A stretch of DNA of 64,000 nt from Candidatus Methylacidiphilum fumarolicum (GTDB lineage: Bacteria; Verrucomicrobiota; Verrucomicrobiia; Methylacidiphilales; Methylacidiphilaceae), in contig NZ_OX458932.1 in the NCBI RefSeq assembly GCF_949774925.1, positions 744,001-808,000 of the forward strand, given 5' to 3'. The notes under the pieces are model-generated. The model saw only the letters and a program-made list of their open reading frames with translations, ran no database searches and was not told where the DNA came from. Of the stretch, positions 43,184 through 53,070 are shown one piece after another. Positions within the stretch are counted from its first letter, which is position 1. Each line of letters opens with the position of its first letter. The position numbers and the translations under genes were made by a program.

Positions 43184-45188
43184 TCTACCCTCTCCGGCGG
43201 CCAGTGCTCCAGCCAGAGCCTTGGGCTTGGCTGGTGGTGAAGGCCGCCCTATTCCGGCGTTTCTTGCCGTTCGATGTACTGTTTGAGGACGGTTAATGGG
43301 GCACCCCCGCACGTGATAACGCAGTAGGAACGGCTCTAAAGAACTGCCTTACGATAGAAACGGGCGACCGTTGTGGCAAACTCTCTGCGGAGAAGCCTGG
43401 AAGAAGTTGTCTTGAGATTGTTCAGGAAGCGGCTGAGTCCAAGATTTGGTGGCAAGGCAACCAGCAAGTGAACGTGGTCAGATTCTCCGTTGCACTCAAG
43501 CAGCTGTCCGCCCCATCCCTCCCAGCGCATTTCCGCAATAGCACGCACCGGTCAAGCATGGTGCGGGTGAGCGCCTTGCGGCGGTATTTTGTGACAAGAA
43601 CTAAATGGTAGTGCAGCGCGTAAACGCAGTGATGCAGAAGGTGCAAACGCACTTGACCTGTCATTACACTAAATGATAGACCATATTGCTGGCCACTGTC
43701 CAGCGTCGCCTCATGATGATCGCATCACCCGCTGGTCTTCCCGTTCTGGGTCCGGTCGAGCGCAAGGTCACCTACCGGCTCTATCCATCCAAGACCGTCC
43801 GGGATGAGCTTTTGCGGACTCGCTGGGTCCATTGCTTTCTCTGAACCTAGCTTTGGAGGAGCGCAGGCGGGCGTGGAAGGAGGAAAAGCGGCGCATCGGT
43901 TTCGTCGAGCAGTGCTGATGGCTCACCGAACTCCGTTCCCACAGCGCGCTTCTCGCCTCGATCAACGCTCAATCCGCCCAGGTAACGCTCAAGAGGTTGG
44001 ATCTCGCCTTTCAGGCGTTCTTCCGCCGCGTCCGGCAAGGCGAAAAGCCGGGATTCTCGCGTTTCAAGCAGGCAGGGCGATTCAGCGGTTTCGGCTTCAA
44101 GCAGCACGAAGGTGACTGGCGGCTGCTCGCCAGAGAGCGAAGCGCTCACCTGAAGCTTCGTCTCTCCGGCATCGGGGAGATCCCGATCCGGGGCAAGGCC
44201 CGTACTCCCGGAGAACCCAGGACATGCGAGATCTTTCTTTCCGGCGGCCGATGGCATGCGTCGGTCACGATGCGCTGCCGGCCGGCGCGGGAGCATGGCT
44301 GTGGAGCCGAGGCTTTCGACCTGGGCACGGAGCGGTTCCTGACCAGCGCCAGGTTGGAGCCGGGAAAGAGCGAGCCGGACGTTTCCGAGGGAGCCAATCC
44401 GCGCCATCTGCGCAAGGCGCTTAAGAAGCTCAGGAAGCTCGAACGGACGATCTCCCGCAAGATGGAGGCGGCGATCCGCAAGCAGGGGAAACGGAAGGGA
44501 TTTCGCATTTCCAAGAGGTTGCGCAAGCAGTACGAGCTGCTCGCCCGGATGCACGCCAAGGTGGCGAACGTCAGGAAGGATTTCCTGCACAAGCAGAGCG
44601 CCGCGATGGTGAGACGCAGCGGACTGTTGATCACGGAGGAGCTGGAGCCGAAAAGGATGACGGCTTCGGCCCGGGGCAGCCGGAAAAAGCCCGGGAAACG
44701 TGTGCGGCAAAAAGCCGGGCTGAATCGAGAGATGTTGGACGCATCGTTCGGAGCTTTCGGGGCGATGGTCGGATACAAAGCGGAAGAGGCTGGTATCGGA
44801 TAGCTGGAAGCACAGGCGAGGACGTTGAAGCCAAGCCAGAGATGCCACCGATGCGGCGGCGTCGTGGAAAAGACCCTCGGCGACCGGTGGCATGAGTGCG
44901 CATGCGGAGCGTCCTGCCATCGGGACGAGAACTCGGCGCTCGGGCTTCTCGACTGGGGCTTGGCGAAATGGGAGAAGGAGCACGGCTTCGCCTTTCCGGG
45001 GCCGAAGGTCGTTGTATACGGAAAGGAATGGACGGGAACCGATCCATGCGTGGAGCGGGAAGCTCTGGCCGGATGGAACCTCGCTGCGGGCTGGAAGTCC
45101 GCGAGCCGAGCATACTCCGGTGAAACTGACCGCAGGGAAGCGCGAAACCCCATCCCAGAGCCGTCAGGCTTGGATGGAGTAGTTCATT
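43184..45188. mobile_element. IS200/IS605-type insertion element, copy 2
   Basis: Nearly identical to copy 1 at 7957-9963 and in the same orientation; ends defined by loss of identity in the flanks. Both tnpA (single-base deletion) and tnpB (deletion plus stops) are broken, so this copy cannot move by itself but could be mobilised by the TnpA of copy 1. The subterminal hairpin CCAGCCA/TGGCTGG is intact at 43209-43234. Confidence 0.88.
43249..43664 (-). pseudogene. tnpA: tnpA of IS copy 2, frameshifted
   Basis: Same reading as the intact tnpA of copy 1 until a one-base deletion near 43547 (GCACGCACCGG against GCACGCAACCGG) shifts the frame at about residue 39. The downstream part with GESDHVHLLVALPP and the C-terminus remains readable in the shifted frame. 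Recent inactivation. Confidence 0.88.
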
Positions 45189-45268
45189 ATGGCATAAAGA
45201 ATATGGATGGAAGAAATTTCCATGGCGTTTTATCAAAAGTTTTGAAATCGAATAGTGCAAAAGAGTAA
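43713..45268 (+). pseudogene. tnpB: tnpB of IS copy 2, frameshift and nonsense codons
   Basis: Corresponds to the tnpB of copy 1. A one-base deletion near 43844 (CTCTGAACC against CTCTGGAACC) breaks the frame early. The TGA after FVEQC (position equivalent to 8691 in copy 1) is present here too, and a private TAG at 44801-44803 truncates the product before the zinc ribbon. The second TGA of copy 1 is a CGA here. RuvC motifs AFDLGTERFL and ITEELEPKR and the zinc-finger part persist in pieces. The frame again has no stop inside the element and ends 80 bases into host DNA. Confidence 0.88.
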
Positions 45269-45624
45269 GCTGATGATTTGAGTATTAATGAACCGACTAC
45301 TTTGTCTATTTAGATGAACAGTCGAACAACTACAGACTGATTTATTCGCAGTAGTTGGAGTTCATCAGGATAAAGTGAAGGCGCAAAGCCGTTGAGAGAA
45401 AGTCAATATTCAGGAGAAGAAAGGGTTTTTTGATATTTTGCTTTGGTTAAAGATTAAAAAATTATAAAGATGAACGGCCAAAAATCAGGAAGTATAGGCA
45501 ACAAGCAGTTTTTCAGTGGAAAATCTCTTATGGAGACATAGAGAAAGCAACGTTTTATTTTTGTAGATGCTTAAAAATTATTAAAACAGCTACTCGAAGT
45601 TATGTTTAAATATTTGTAGTACCA
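45269..45624. other. AT-rich intergenic region
   Basis: 356 bases between the tnpB read-through tail and the next gene; no gene or strong structure seen. Probably contains the promoter for the secreted hypothetical protein. Confidence 0.35.
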
Positions 45625-46134
45625 ATGAAGAGATGGTCAATTGTAATTTTTTTTCTTTTCTCCTTCTTTTCTTTCCAGTTGTCAGAGCTCTTAGCTTTAC
45701 GAGCTGCCAAAACCCCTTTGGCTACTCCAAGGCTTTTGAGGTTTCTGGATCAGTTTCCTGAAGGCGAGCAGATGTTTATTCGCAGTTATTTAGCTTTTGA
45801 TTGTACCCATGATTATATTGGAACAACCAGTGCAGATGGGGAGGAGTTTTATTTCATATCTGAAGATGGAAATGAAAGAAAAGGAGTGCTACTATTTTCG
45901 AATAAAAATTCGAAAATACGATTCGTTCATTATTGTTCCTTTTGTTATGTTTACCGAGATCTTCCAAAGATTGGTTTAAGTTCTCAAGAAGTAAGCTGTA
46001 TTGCTTCATTTTGGGCAAGAAGGGAATTAGCTGAAAAAGGGGAGGGACAGTTACGAGCCGAAGCTTTGGCCTCAAAAAATAAGATTTATCCCCTACAAAA
46101 AGAGGCATACGAAAAATTAGGGATTTTGCCTTAA
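45625..46134 (+). CDS. Secreted hypothetical protein, 169 aa
   Basis: The N-terminus MKRWSIVIFFLFSFFSFQLS is a clear signal peptide, with possible cleavage after LLALRA. The mature part has TPLATPRLLRFLDQFPEGEQ, two Cys in HYCSFCYVY, and a helical charged end. I recognise no domain. A hairpin terminator follows directly, so it is probably a single-gene unit. Confidence 0.65.
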   Translation: MKRWSIVIFFLFSFFSFQLSELLALRAAKTPLATPRLLRFLDQFPEGEQMFIRSYLAFDCTHDYIGTTSADGEEFYFISEDGNERKGVLLFSNKNSKIRFVHYCSFCYVYRDLPKIGLSSQEVSCIASFWARRELAEKGEGQLRAEALASKNKIYPLQKEAYEKLGILP

Positions 46135-46138
46135 AGCT

Positions 46139-46167
46139 TTCCATTGGACTAAATCCTCCCAATGGAA
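46139..46167 (+). terminator. Hairpin terminator after the secreted hypothetical gene
   Basis: TTCCATTGG (46139-46147) pairs with CCAATGGAA (46159-46167) around an 11-base loop, five bases after the stop codon. Only a loose T-rich stretch follows. Confidence 0.55.
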
Positions 46168-46347
46168 TGTCATTCATCTTTTCCAAAGGTCCCTAGGTAA
46201 CGGTTTAGCTAAGAACCGGAAAACTGCTACAGAAAAGTGATTAAGGAAGCCATAGAGGTTAGCTCAGGCATGGATGATACCTGTCCACAAAAATTGTCCT
46301 TGAACCGAACAATAGAGGGAAAAACCCTCCTTTGCCTTCGGCTATGG

Positions 46348-46382
46348 AAAATCCTCCCCTTTGCATAACAGAGTGGGGAGGA
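46348..46382 (-). terminator. Rho-independent terminator of the outer-membrane protein gene
   Basis: On the minus strand TCCTCCCC pairs with GGGGAGGA (plus-strand arms 46352-46359 and 46375-46382), followed by TTTT, a few bases after the gene's stop at 46390. Confidence 0.65.
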
Positions 46383-46389
46383 AAAGAGC

Positions 46390-47298
46390 TTAAAAGAGTA
46401 GATGGAATTTCATGATCAGTGCATTGGCGTATTTTTTTTCTATTGTTGGAGAATTCAATCCAATTTGATAACCAAAGCCAAAGTAGACTTTCCAATCATC
46501 TTTGAACGCAAAACGGCCAATCAACACCTCCGGGACCACAAAAAGTCCTGGGGCATTTATAAAATAGAGCTGATCGAACGAAGATTGAGAGGTGATTTCT
46601 ACTGTTGGAGTAACATATCCGATTCGATATTGGAAGGCGACATTGTAGAAATAGGGTAGTGCTGAATTGGTGTTATTCCCATCAGTCCATCGAGTCCCAA
46701 AGTTCAATTGCATAGAGAAATTACCCCATCCTTTGCCAAAAAGAAGGGCTGGAGCCCAAGTCCAGTGGTTTTGAGGGCCGGGAAGTGTAGTACCAAGCGG
46801 AGAAACAGCTTGTAACTGAACAGAAAAACAATAATTTTTTTGTCCTTCTGGGGAAGCCATGATTCGGTTCCTAACAAGAAATGTTTCTCCCGCAAAGCCG
46901 TCATTTCTTCCTTGGCCAGGGAAAAATAAGTATTCTGGGAGAGAAAAAGTAAATTGAATGGTTGGTCCTACAATCAGAGATACACCTTTGCCTGAACCAA
47001 AATCCCATCCCTTATTACCTGTTGGGAGAGTTTCATAATAAACATCATAGCGGATTCTCTGCTCTAGCCTTGCTGTAGAAGTTACAAGAGGAGTAAGCCA
47101 TTTGGGCTGTCTGTCTCGTGTTTCTGCAGCCATTTTTCTCCATTTGCCAAGCCATCCTTTCCCTGGGTCCTGAGAGTTCATTGTTTCAACTAAATCTTGC
47201 GCAGCGATTTCTTCTCCTGGCCAGAAAACTGTGTCGGCTTTTGCGAAGTTCGATAAGACAAACAAAAGCAAAATGAAAAGAAAAGTACGGATAACCAT
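46390..47298 (-). CDS. Probable outer-membrane beta-barrel protein
   Basis: 302 residues from ATG 47298: MVIRTFLFILLLFVLSNFAKA is a signal peptide with an AKA cleavage site. The mature part contains many alternating-hydrophobic, aromatic-rich strands (GVSLIVGPTIQFTFSLPEYL, NFSMQLNFGTRW, YFYNVAFQYRIGYVTPTVEI, KVYFGFGYQIGLN) and ends in MKFHLLF, a terminal Phe as in outer-membrane barrels. No named family is recognised; similar proteins are often labelled transporter or putative porin. The upstream frame to 47358 adds only an unlikely N-terminus. A good terminator follows. Confidence 0.7.
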   Translation of the reverse strand: MVIRTFLFILLLFVLSNFAKADTVFWPGEEIAAQDLVETMNSQDPGKGWLGKWRKMAAETRDRQPKWLTPLVTSTARLEQRIRYDVYYETLPTGNKGWDFGSGKGVSLIVGPTIQFTFSLPEYLFFPGQGRNDGFAGETFLVRNRIMASPEGQKNYCFSVQLQAVSPLGTTLPGPQNHWTWAPALLFGKGWGNFSMQLNFGTRWTDGNNTNSALPYFYNVAFQYRIGYVTPTVEITSQSSFDQLYFINAPGLFVVPEVLIGRFAFKDDWKVYFGFGYQIGLNSPTIEKKYANALIMKFHLLF

Positions 47299-47477
47299 TA
47301 GATGTACCCGAATGCATTCATTGAAGAAAAAAGTACTTTTGGTGTACAAATAAAGCAAAGGGAATGCCAGTTTTTATAGTTTTATTTATTTTTAATAAAG
47401 GAATTAATCTATGCCCTTTTTATCTATTTTTTGCGGCTTGATTAAAGAACAGTTAAAAGGGAAGTTTTAGTTTTTGT

Positions 47478-49103
47478 TTATTCGTGCATTAATCGCTGCA
47501 AGTGGAGATCACAAAGAAGATGGAAAAGACGACTCAATAGGAGCATGAGTGGTTCAGTTGAAGAAATCTTTAAAAGATGGTCTTGTGGAAGTTCCATAGG
47601 TTCTTCATAAAGACTATCTATAAGAGGGAGATCTTCTAGACGTGCATCGGAAATGGAACGATAGACTGATCGTTCTACAAGCCTTTTTTTCCTTGTAGGC
47701 AAATCCGCTTGCACTTCGATAAATAAAACGCTGTAACCTTTTGAATGCACTGCTTCTAGAAGCAATGCCCTTTGTTCCTTTCGTCCAAAGGTAGCATCAA
47801 GTACAACTCCTTTGTTTGTACTTAGTTCAGTAAGTCCGTTATGAATCAATCGTTCGTAAGTTTTAGAGGTTATTTCTTCTGAGTATAATTTTTCTCGAAT
47901 CGATTCTTCTGGTCTTGTATAAATGTCTAGGCCTAGCATCTCTTTACGGATTCTGTCAGAAGAAAAGACTTTCCAGTCAAGCTCCTCTGCAAGGCTTTGA
48001 GCCAAATAGCTTTTCCCTGTCGCTATTTTTCCCATAACCACCAAAAGAATAGGCTTAGACCCGATCGCAGCATACTGTAAAGAAAGGCGGAAATATTTTT
48101 TAGCCTTTTCAATATGCTCTTTTTTCTTCACCGGATCAACGAGAGGGTCTTGAGCAGTCATTCCTTCGACTTTTCCTCGGACGTAAGCTCGGTAAGATTT
48201 GTAAAAATCGAGTAGTTTTTTTAGGCCTAAATCCTTTAATTCTTGTCCCATACGGTCAGAAAAGAAGCAAGATAGATCTTGACGGCCATTATAATCAAGA
48301 TCCATAGCTAAGAAGGCAATGTCAGAAGCAACGTCTATGAATCGGAATCTTTCATTGAACTCAATCCGATCGAAAATGCAGATATTTTTAGGCTGCAAAT
48401 GAATATGTTCAAGGTGTAGGTCTCCATGACAATTTTTGATCCAACCTTGCTGTACTCGCTCTTCAAAAAGATCAGGATACAGTTCGTAAAAACGATTTGT
48501 AAAATAGCGGATCGACTCAAAGGCGGTTTGGCTGACAGTTATATTGATGACGGATTGGGTTTGCTCAAAGTTTTCATCGGTATTTTTTTTAATTTTTTCG
48601 ATTGTACCCCATGAAGCAATATCTGCTCCGCCTTCGGTTTCTTTATAGAACTGGCAAAGCTTAGAGACAATCCTCTCCATATCCGCAAGTTGCACGCAAT
48701 TCCTAAGGAGTAACCTTTTGAAAAAATAACGATGCGGAAGCATACGCATTTGTACAGCATACTCGATGGCACTGCCTGAGCCATCGAAAGTCAAGAAACC
48801 TGATGGATTTTTGAAAATTGGAATTACTCCTAAGTAAGCATCAGGGCAAAGGAGCCGGTTTAATTGAATTTCTTGTTGGCAAAAAAAACGTCTTTTTTCG
48901 AGAGTAGAAAAATCAAGAAATCCAAAATTCACTGGTTTTTTTATTTTGTAAACAAATGGAGGAACGATAAAAACATAGGATGCATGGGTTTGAACAAAGC
49001 GAATATGTTTAGGCTTATGGGGATAGGAATGTTTGGTTAATAGAAACTTTAATAGTTCTTCTTGAGATGGAAGATCGTCCCTTGTTTTTTTGTCGTTATT
49101 CAT
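47478..49103 (-). CDS. Two-domain protein: aminoglycoside phosphotransferase-like plus P-loop (gluconate-kinase-like) kinase
   Basis: 541 residues. The first about 330 resemble APH-type kinases: VFIVPPFVYKIKKPVNFGFL at the N-lobe and the catalytic loop KNCHGDLHLEHIHLQ followed by ICIFDRIEFNERF. The C-terminal domain has Walker A VVMGKIATGKSYLAQSLA and LIEVQADLPTRKKRLVERS. This fusion is widespread in bacteria and usually annotated as an AAA or APH family protein; the substrate is unknown. It is a stand-alone gene between two other minus- and plus-strand units. Confidence 0.85.
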   Translation of the reverse strand: MNNDKKTRDDLPSQEELLKFLLTKHSYPHKPKHIRFVQTHASYVFIVPPFVYKIKKPVNFGFLDFSTLEKRRFFCQQEIQLNRLLCPDAYLGVIPIFKNPSGFLTFDGSGSAIEYAVQMRMLPHRYFFKRLLLRNCVQLADMERIVSKLCQFYKETEGGADIASWGTIEKIKKNTDENFEQTQSVINITVSQTAFESIRYFTNRFYELYPDLFEERVQQGWIKNCHGDLHLEHIHLQPKNICIFDRIEFNERFRFIDVASDIAFLAMDLDYNGRQDLSCFFSDRMGQELKDLGLKKLLDFYKSYRAYVRGKVEGMTAQDPLVDPVKKKEHIEKAKKYFRLSLQYAAIGSKPILLVVMGKIATGKSYLAQSLAEELDWKVFSSDRIRKEMLGLDIYTRPEESIREKLYSEEITSKTYERLIHNGLTELSTNKGVVLDATFGRKEQRALLLEAVHSKGYSVLFIEVQADLPTRKKRLVERSVYRSISDARLEDLPLIDSLYEEPMELPQDHLLKISSTEPLMLLLSRLFHLLCDLHLQRLMHE

Positions 49104-49330
49104 ATGTGTTTTTTTTTACATTTCAGGATATATATCTTTTTGATTCATCGGTAGTTGTTGGGATGATTTTTTTCTTAAGAACACTTCCTAAAGAGGATAT
49201 AAAAGGAAAGCGAAAAAGGAAAGGCAAAAGACTGCTGAGTGATTGAACAAGATTTAGTGCTCTTCAAAAGCTACTGGGTTTTGTTGGAGAGAACGTATTA
49301 TAACAATAGAGCTTTAAGGATGGTCGGAAT

Positions 49331-51406
49331 ATGCTTGTTAGAATTGGCGTGGACATAGGAGGCACTTTTACAGATTTTGTGGTTTATGATGGTGGTACTA
49401 TTCAAAGGTTAAAACGGCGGTCGACCAGTATGCGACCTGAAGAAGGATTAATTGAAGGAATCAAAGAACTGCTTAATTCTTTTGATCGTTTGAATGCTTT
49501 TGAAATTGTCCATGGCACTACTGTTGGAACCAATGCTATTCTTGAGGGCAAAGGTGCTAAGACAGCTCTTTTTACTACTAAAGGCTTTGAGGATGTCCTT
49601 GAGATTGGTAGGCAGAACCGGCGAAGTCTCTATAAACTTGGACCGTCTAAAGTCCCTTGTCTTATTCCACGACACCTTCGCTTTGGGGTTCCTGAAAGAG
49701 TCACAAAGGAAGGAGAAGTGCTAGAGTCTATCGATCTTTCCGCTATAGACACAGTGGTTGACAAATTAAAAGAGGAGCAAGTAGAAAGCGTGGCTGTCTC
49801 TTTCCTTTTTTCTTTTGCTAATCCCATCCACGAAAAGAAGATTGGGTTATTCCTAAGACAGAAAGGCTATCAAGTAAGCTTATCGCATGAAATTCTTTCT
49901 GAATATAGGGAATATGAAAGAACGTCGACGACGGTCCTCAATGCCATGATTGGTCCGGTAATTTCAAGATATCTCGAAGGAGCTTTGAACTCTCTTTATG
50001 AGTGGATTGCCTCTCGTTTTGGACGTCAACTTCTTTCTCGTTGTCGAAGAAAGTCTTTTTTCAGAATAATGCAATCTAACGGTGGCATATTATCGGTGGA
50101 TGGAATCAGAAAAAAACCACTTTTGACGATCTTATCAGGACCAGCTGGAGGGGTGTGTGCAGCAGCCGCTGTAGCTCGCAGCTGTGGTTTAGAACGAGTT
50201 GTAACACTTGATATGGGTGGAACATCCACTGATGTCAGTTTTTTTGTGGGCGAAGAGATGGATAGAACGACAGAAGGTGAGATTGGGGGATATGCCTTCG
50301 GCAGCTCTATCCTCTCGATAAAATCGGTTGCAGCGGGTGGTGGATCGATCGTTCGGGTTGATGCCGGAGGAGCTTTGCGGGTAGGTCCTCAGAGTGTCGG
50401 TTCCGATCCAGGGCCGATTTGCTATGGGAAAGGGGAATGTCTAACGGTGACAGATGCGCATGTTATTTTAGGCAGATTACTGGATACGGTTTTTTTAGGT
50501 GGGCAGTTACGATTGGATCGACAAAGGACCTGGCAACTTTTCGAGCAATTTTGCCAACAGAAAATGGCTGAGTATATCGAAAAGGAAGGGGGGATCGAAA
50601 AAGCAGTCATAGGACTTGCTCAGGGAATATTGGATATAGCTAACTTACAAATGGCTAAAGCTATCGAGCTTATGACTGTTTCCAAGGGATTAGATCCAAG
50701 AGATTTTTCTTTAATGGTTTATGGTGGCGCCGGTGGACTACATGGCTGTGACTTAGCGGAAGCTCTTGGGATTCCACTTGTCGTGGTGCCAAGAGATCCA
50801 GGGTTATTCTGTTCATTGGGTGTGTTATTGTCAGATGTTGTCAAAGATTATTCTTTTAGTTGTATTAGACCCTTGGAAGCATTTGAGGAAGATGAGATCG
50901 AATCGTTTTTTAGAAAATTAGAAAGAGAAGCTAAGAAAGATCTAGAAGAAGAGGGAATACCTAGTTCTAGACAACTATTTTATAGATACATTGATTTGAG
51001 GTATAAGGGCCAATCTTTTGAGATTAGCCTCCCTTACAGTACAAGGTTGGAAAGAGAATTTCACCAAAAGCATGAGGAAAGGTTTGGCTATTGTGACTGG
51101 TCAAGGACAATAGAAACGGTGACGTTTCGCTTAAAAGCAGTGGGCGTTATTGATAAGATGACTTTTCCGAGATATCCAATCCTTGGAGAAACCCCTCGTC
51201 CTGAAGCGATAATTGGAACAATGCCGGTTTATTTTCAAAAAAAACAGTGGCCCACTTCCATTTATCTAAGGGAAAAGCTAGAGGGAGGAAACCGGATAGT
51301 CGGTCCTGCAATAATTGTTGAATATAGTGCAACCTCGGTTGTGAACCCTGGCTTTGAAGTCATCGTCGACTGTTATGGAAACCTTTTTATCTCCAAGAGG
51401 ACTTGA
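49331..51406 (+). CDS. hyuA: Hydantoinase/5-oxoprolinase subunit A
   Basis: 691 residues. The N-terminus RIGVDIGGTFTDFVVYDGG is the ATP-binding motif of HyuA. EIVHGTTVGTNAILEGKGAK, LSGPAGGVCAAAAVAR, VTLDMGGTSTDVSFF and MVYGGAGGLHGCDLAEALGI are further landmarks. Such subunits, with HyuB, hydrolyse five-membered cyclic amides (hydantoins, 5-oxoproline) at the cost of ATP, or form part of acetone carboxylase-like enzymes. The pair here is separated by 37 bases and is surely an operon. Gene name by family; the substrate is not fixed. Confidence 0.9.
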   Translation: MLVRIGVDIGGTFTDFVVYDGGTIQRLKRRSTSMRPEEGLIEGIKELLNSFDRLNAFEIVHGTTVGTNAILEGKGAKTALFTTKGFEDVLEIGRQNRRSLYKLGPSKVPCLIPRHLRFGVPERVTKEGEVLESIDLSAIDTVVDKLKEEQVESVAVSFLFSFANPIHEKKIGLFLRQKGYQVSLSHEILSEYREYERTSTTVLNAMIGPVISRYLEGALNSLYEWIASRFGRQLLSRCRRKSFFRIMQSNGGILSVDGIRKKPLLTILSGPAGGVCAAAAVARSCGLERVVTLDMGGTSTDVSFFVGEEMDRTTEGEIGGYAFGSSILSIKSVAAGGGSIVRVDAGGALRVGPQSVGSDPGPICYGKGECLTVTDAHVILGRLLDTVFLGGQLRLDRQRTWQLFEQFCQQKMAEYIEKEGGIEKAVIGLAQGILDIANLQMAKAIELMTVSKGLDPRDFSLMVYGGAGGLHGCDLAEALGIPLVVVPRDPGLFCSLGVLLSDVVKDYSFSCIRPLEAFEEDEIESFFRKLEREAKKDLEEEGIPSSRQLFYRYIDLRYKGQSFEISLPYSTRLEREFHQKHEERFGYCDWSRTIETVTFRLKAVGVIDKMTFPRYPILGETPRPEAIIGTMPVYFQKKQWPTSIYLREKLEGGNRIVGPAIIVEYSATSVVNPGFEVIVDCYGNLFISKRT

Positions 51407-51443
51407 TTGGTTGTGACTCTGTGTTTTTTATTTTAGGAAGGTT

Positions 51444-53009
51444 ATGGATCCGATTGAATTAGAGATATTTAAGTCTCTTTTTATTTATGTTGCCGAAGAA
51501 ATGGGCGTAACCCTGAGAAGGACTGCTTTTTCTCCGAACATTAAAGAAAGGCGGGACTATTCCTGCGCTATCTATAATAAAGAAGGCTTACTGGTGGCTC
51601 AAGGCGACCATATGCCTGTGCATTTAGGTTCTATGCCGATGGCTGTTCGTAGGGTTGTTCGTTCGATTTCCATGAAAAAGGGGGATGTAGTCATTCTCAA
51701 TGATCCTTTCGAAGGGGGGACGCATCTTCCGGATATTACCATGATAACGGCCGTTTTTATTGACAATGCCGATGGAACCCCTTTTTTTTATGTAGCTTCT
51801 CGAGCCCATCATTCAGATATTGGGGGCATAGCTCCAGGCTCGATGGCCTTAACCAGAGAAATATACCAGGAGGGGTTGCGTATTCCTGCAGTAAAACTGG
51901 TGGAAGAGGGAAAATGGAACGAACCGCTATTAAATCTTATCCTTTCGAATGTTCGCACTCCATCAGAACGCGAAGGCGATTTGACAGCCCAATTATCAGC
52001 AAATCGAGTAGGGGAAAAAAGGCTCTTGGAGATGGTCCGCAAATATGGAAAAGAAAAGATAGCCGAGGCTATGAGCGCTTTAATTGATTACACAGCGAGT
52101 ATGGTGCAAAAGAGGCTAGAACAAATACCTGATGGAACCTACAAAGCTTTGGATTTCTTAGATGACGATGGGATTTCTCCAGAACCAATTCCTATACAGG
52201 TAGCAATTCAAAAGAAAGGCAAGAGTGTTTTAATTGACTTCAACGGCTCATCTCACCAGGTTGAAGGGAACCTTAACGCAGTCTTTTCCATCACTCATTC
52301 AGCTGTTGCTTACGTCTTGCGAGCGCTTTTGCCTGAAGAAGTGCCTGCTAATGCGGGAATATTATCCTCCGTGCAACTGATTGCCCCTTCAGGAACTGTA
52401 GTGAATGCCATCTATCCGGCTTCTGTGGCTGGAGGCAATGTTGAAACCTCACAAAGAGTCGTTGATGTTCTTCTGAGAGCTTTGCATCAAGCTATCCCAG
52501 AGTTGATCCCAGCAGCTAGCAGTGGAACAATGAATAATCTTAGTTTTGGAGGCCTCCATTATGAGAGTGCTGAGCCTTTTACCTATTATGAAACCATTGG
52601 CGGGGGGATGGGAGGGGGACCTTTAGGGGATGGGGACAGTGCAGTCCAGACGCATATGACTAACTCTTTAAATACTCCCATCGAAACAATGGAATATAAT
52701 TTGCCTATCCGAGTGAAAAGGTATGCCATTAGAGAAGGGTCAGGTGGCAAGGGAGAAAAAAAAGGAGGCGATGGGATCATTCGGGAAATAGAATTTCTGC
52801 AACCAATGACTGTCTCGATTCTTTCGGATAGAAGAAAATTTGCTCCGTATGGTCTTTTGGGAGGCGAAGATGGTAAACCTGGAGAAAATATTTTAATCCG
52901 TCAGGGCCAGGAAATTCGGTTGCCTTCAAAAAAGGTGTTCAGCGTCCAAAAAGGAGATCTTTTAAGAATTGAAACACCCGGTGGGGGTGGATGGGGAATG
53001 AAGAAATAA
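51444..53009 (+). CDS. hyuB: Hydantoinase/5-oxoprolinase subunit B
   Basis: 521 residues with MDPIELEIFKSLFIYVAEEM, RRDYSCAIYNKEGLLVAQGD, DVVILNDPFEGGTHLPDITM, RAHHSDIGGIAPGSM and the glycine-rich ETIGGGMGGGPLGDGDSAVQ near residue 385. The C-terminus ETPGGGGWGMKK is characteristic. ATG 51444 follows AGGAAGGTT, a reasonable ribosome site. It works with subunit A upstream on a cyclic amide, probably 5-oxoproline or a hydantoin. Confidence 0.92.
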   Translation: MDPIELEIFKSLFIYVAEEMGVTLRRTAFSPNIKERRDYSCAIYNKEGLLVAQGDHMPVHLGSMPMAVRRVVRSISMKKGDVVILNDPFEGGTHLPDITMITAVFIDNADGTPFFYVASRAHHSDIGGIAPGSMALTREIYQEGLRIPAVKLVEEGKWNEPLLNLILSNVRTPSEREGDLTAQLSANRVGEKRLLEMVRKYGKEKIAEAMSALIDYTASMVQKRLEQIPDGTYKALDFLDDDGISPEPIPIQVAIQKKGKSVLIDFNGSSHQVEGNLNAVFSITHSAVAYVLRALLPEEVPANAGILSSVQLIAPSGTVVNAIYPASVAGGNVETSQRVVDVLLRALHQAIPELIPAASSGTMNNLSFGGLHYESAEPFTYYETIGGGMGGGPLGDGDSAVQTHMTNSLNTPIETMEYNLPIRVKRYAIREGSGGKGEKKGGDGIIREIEFLQPMTVSILSDRRKFAPYGLLGGEDGKPGENILIRQGQEIRLPSKKVFSVQKGDLLRIETPGGGGWGMKK

Positions 53010-53021
53010 GTTGTTCATAAG

Positions 53022-53070
53022 AAAAGTTGGGAGAACGAGGGATAGGGAAGAAAAAAATTCCAACTTTTTA
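53022..53070. terminator. Bidirectional terminator between hyuB and the L,D-transpeptidase gene
   Basis: AAAAGTTGG (53022-53030) pairs with CCAACTTTT (53060-53068). The loop is long (about 29 bases), and the right arm overlaps the end of the convergent L,D-transpeptidase gene. A/T runs flank both sides. Confidence 0.4.
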
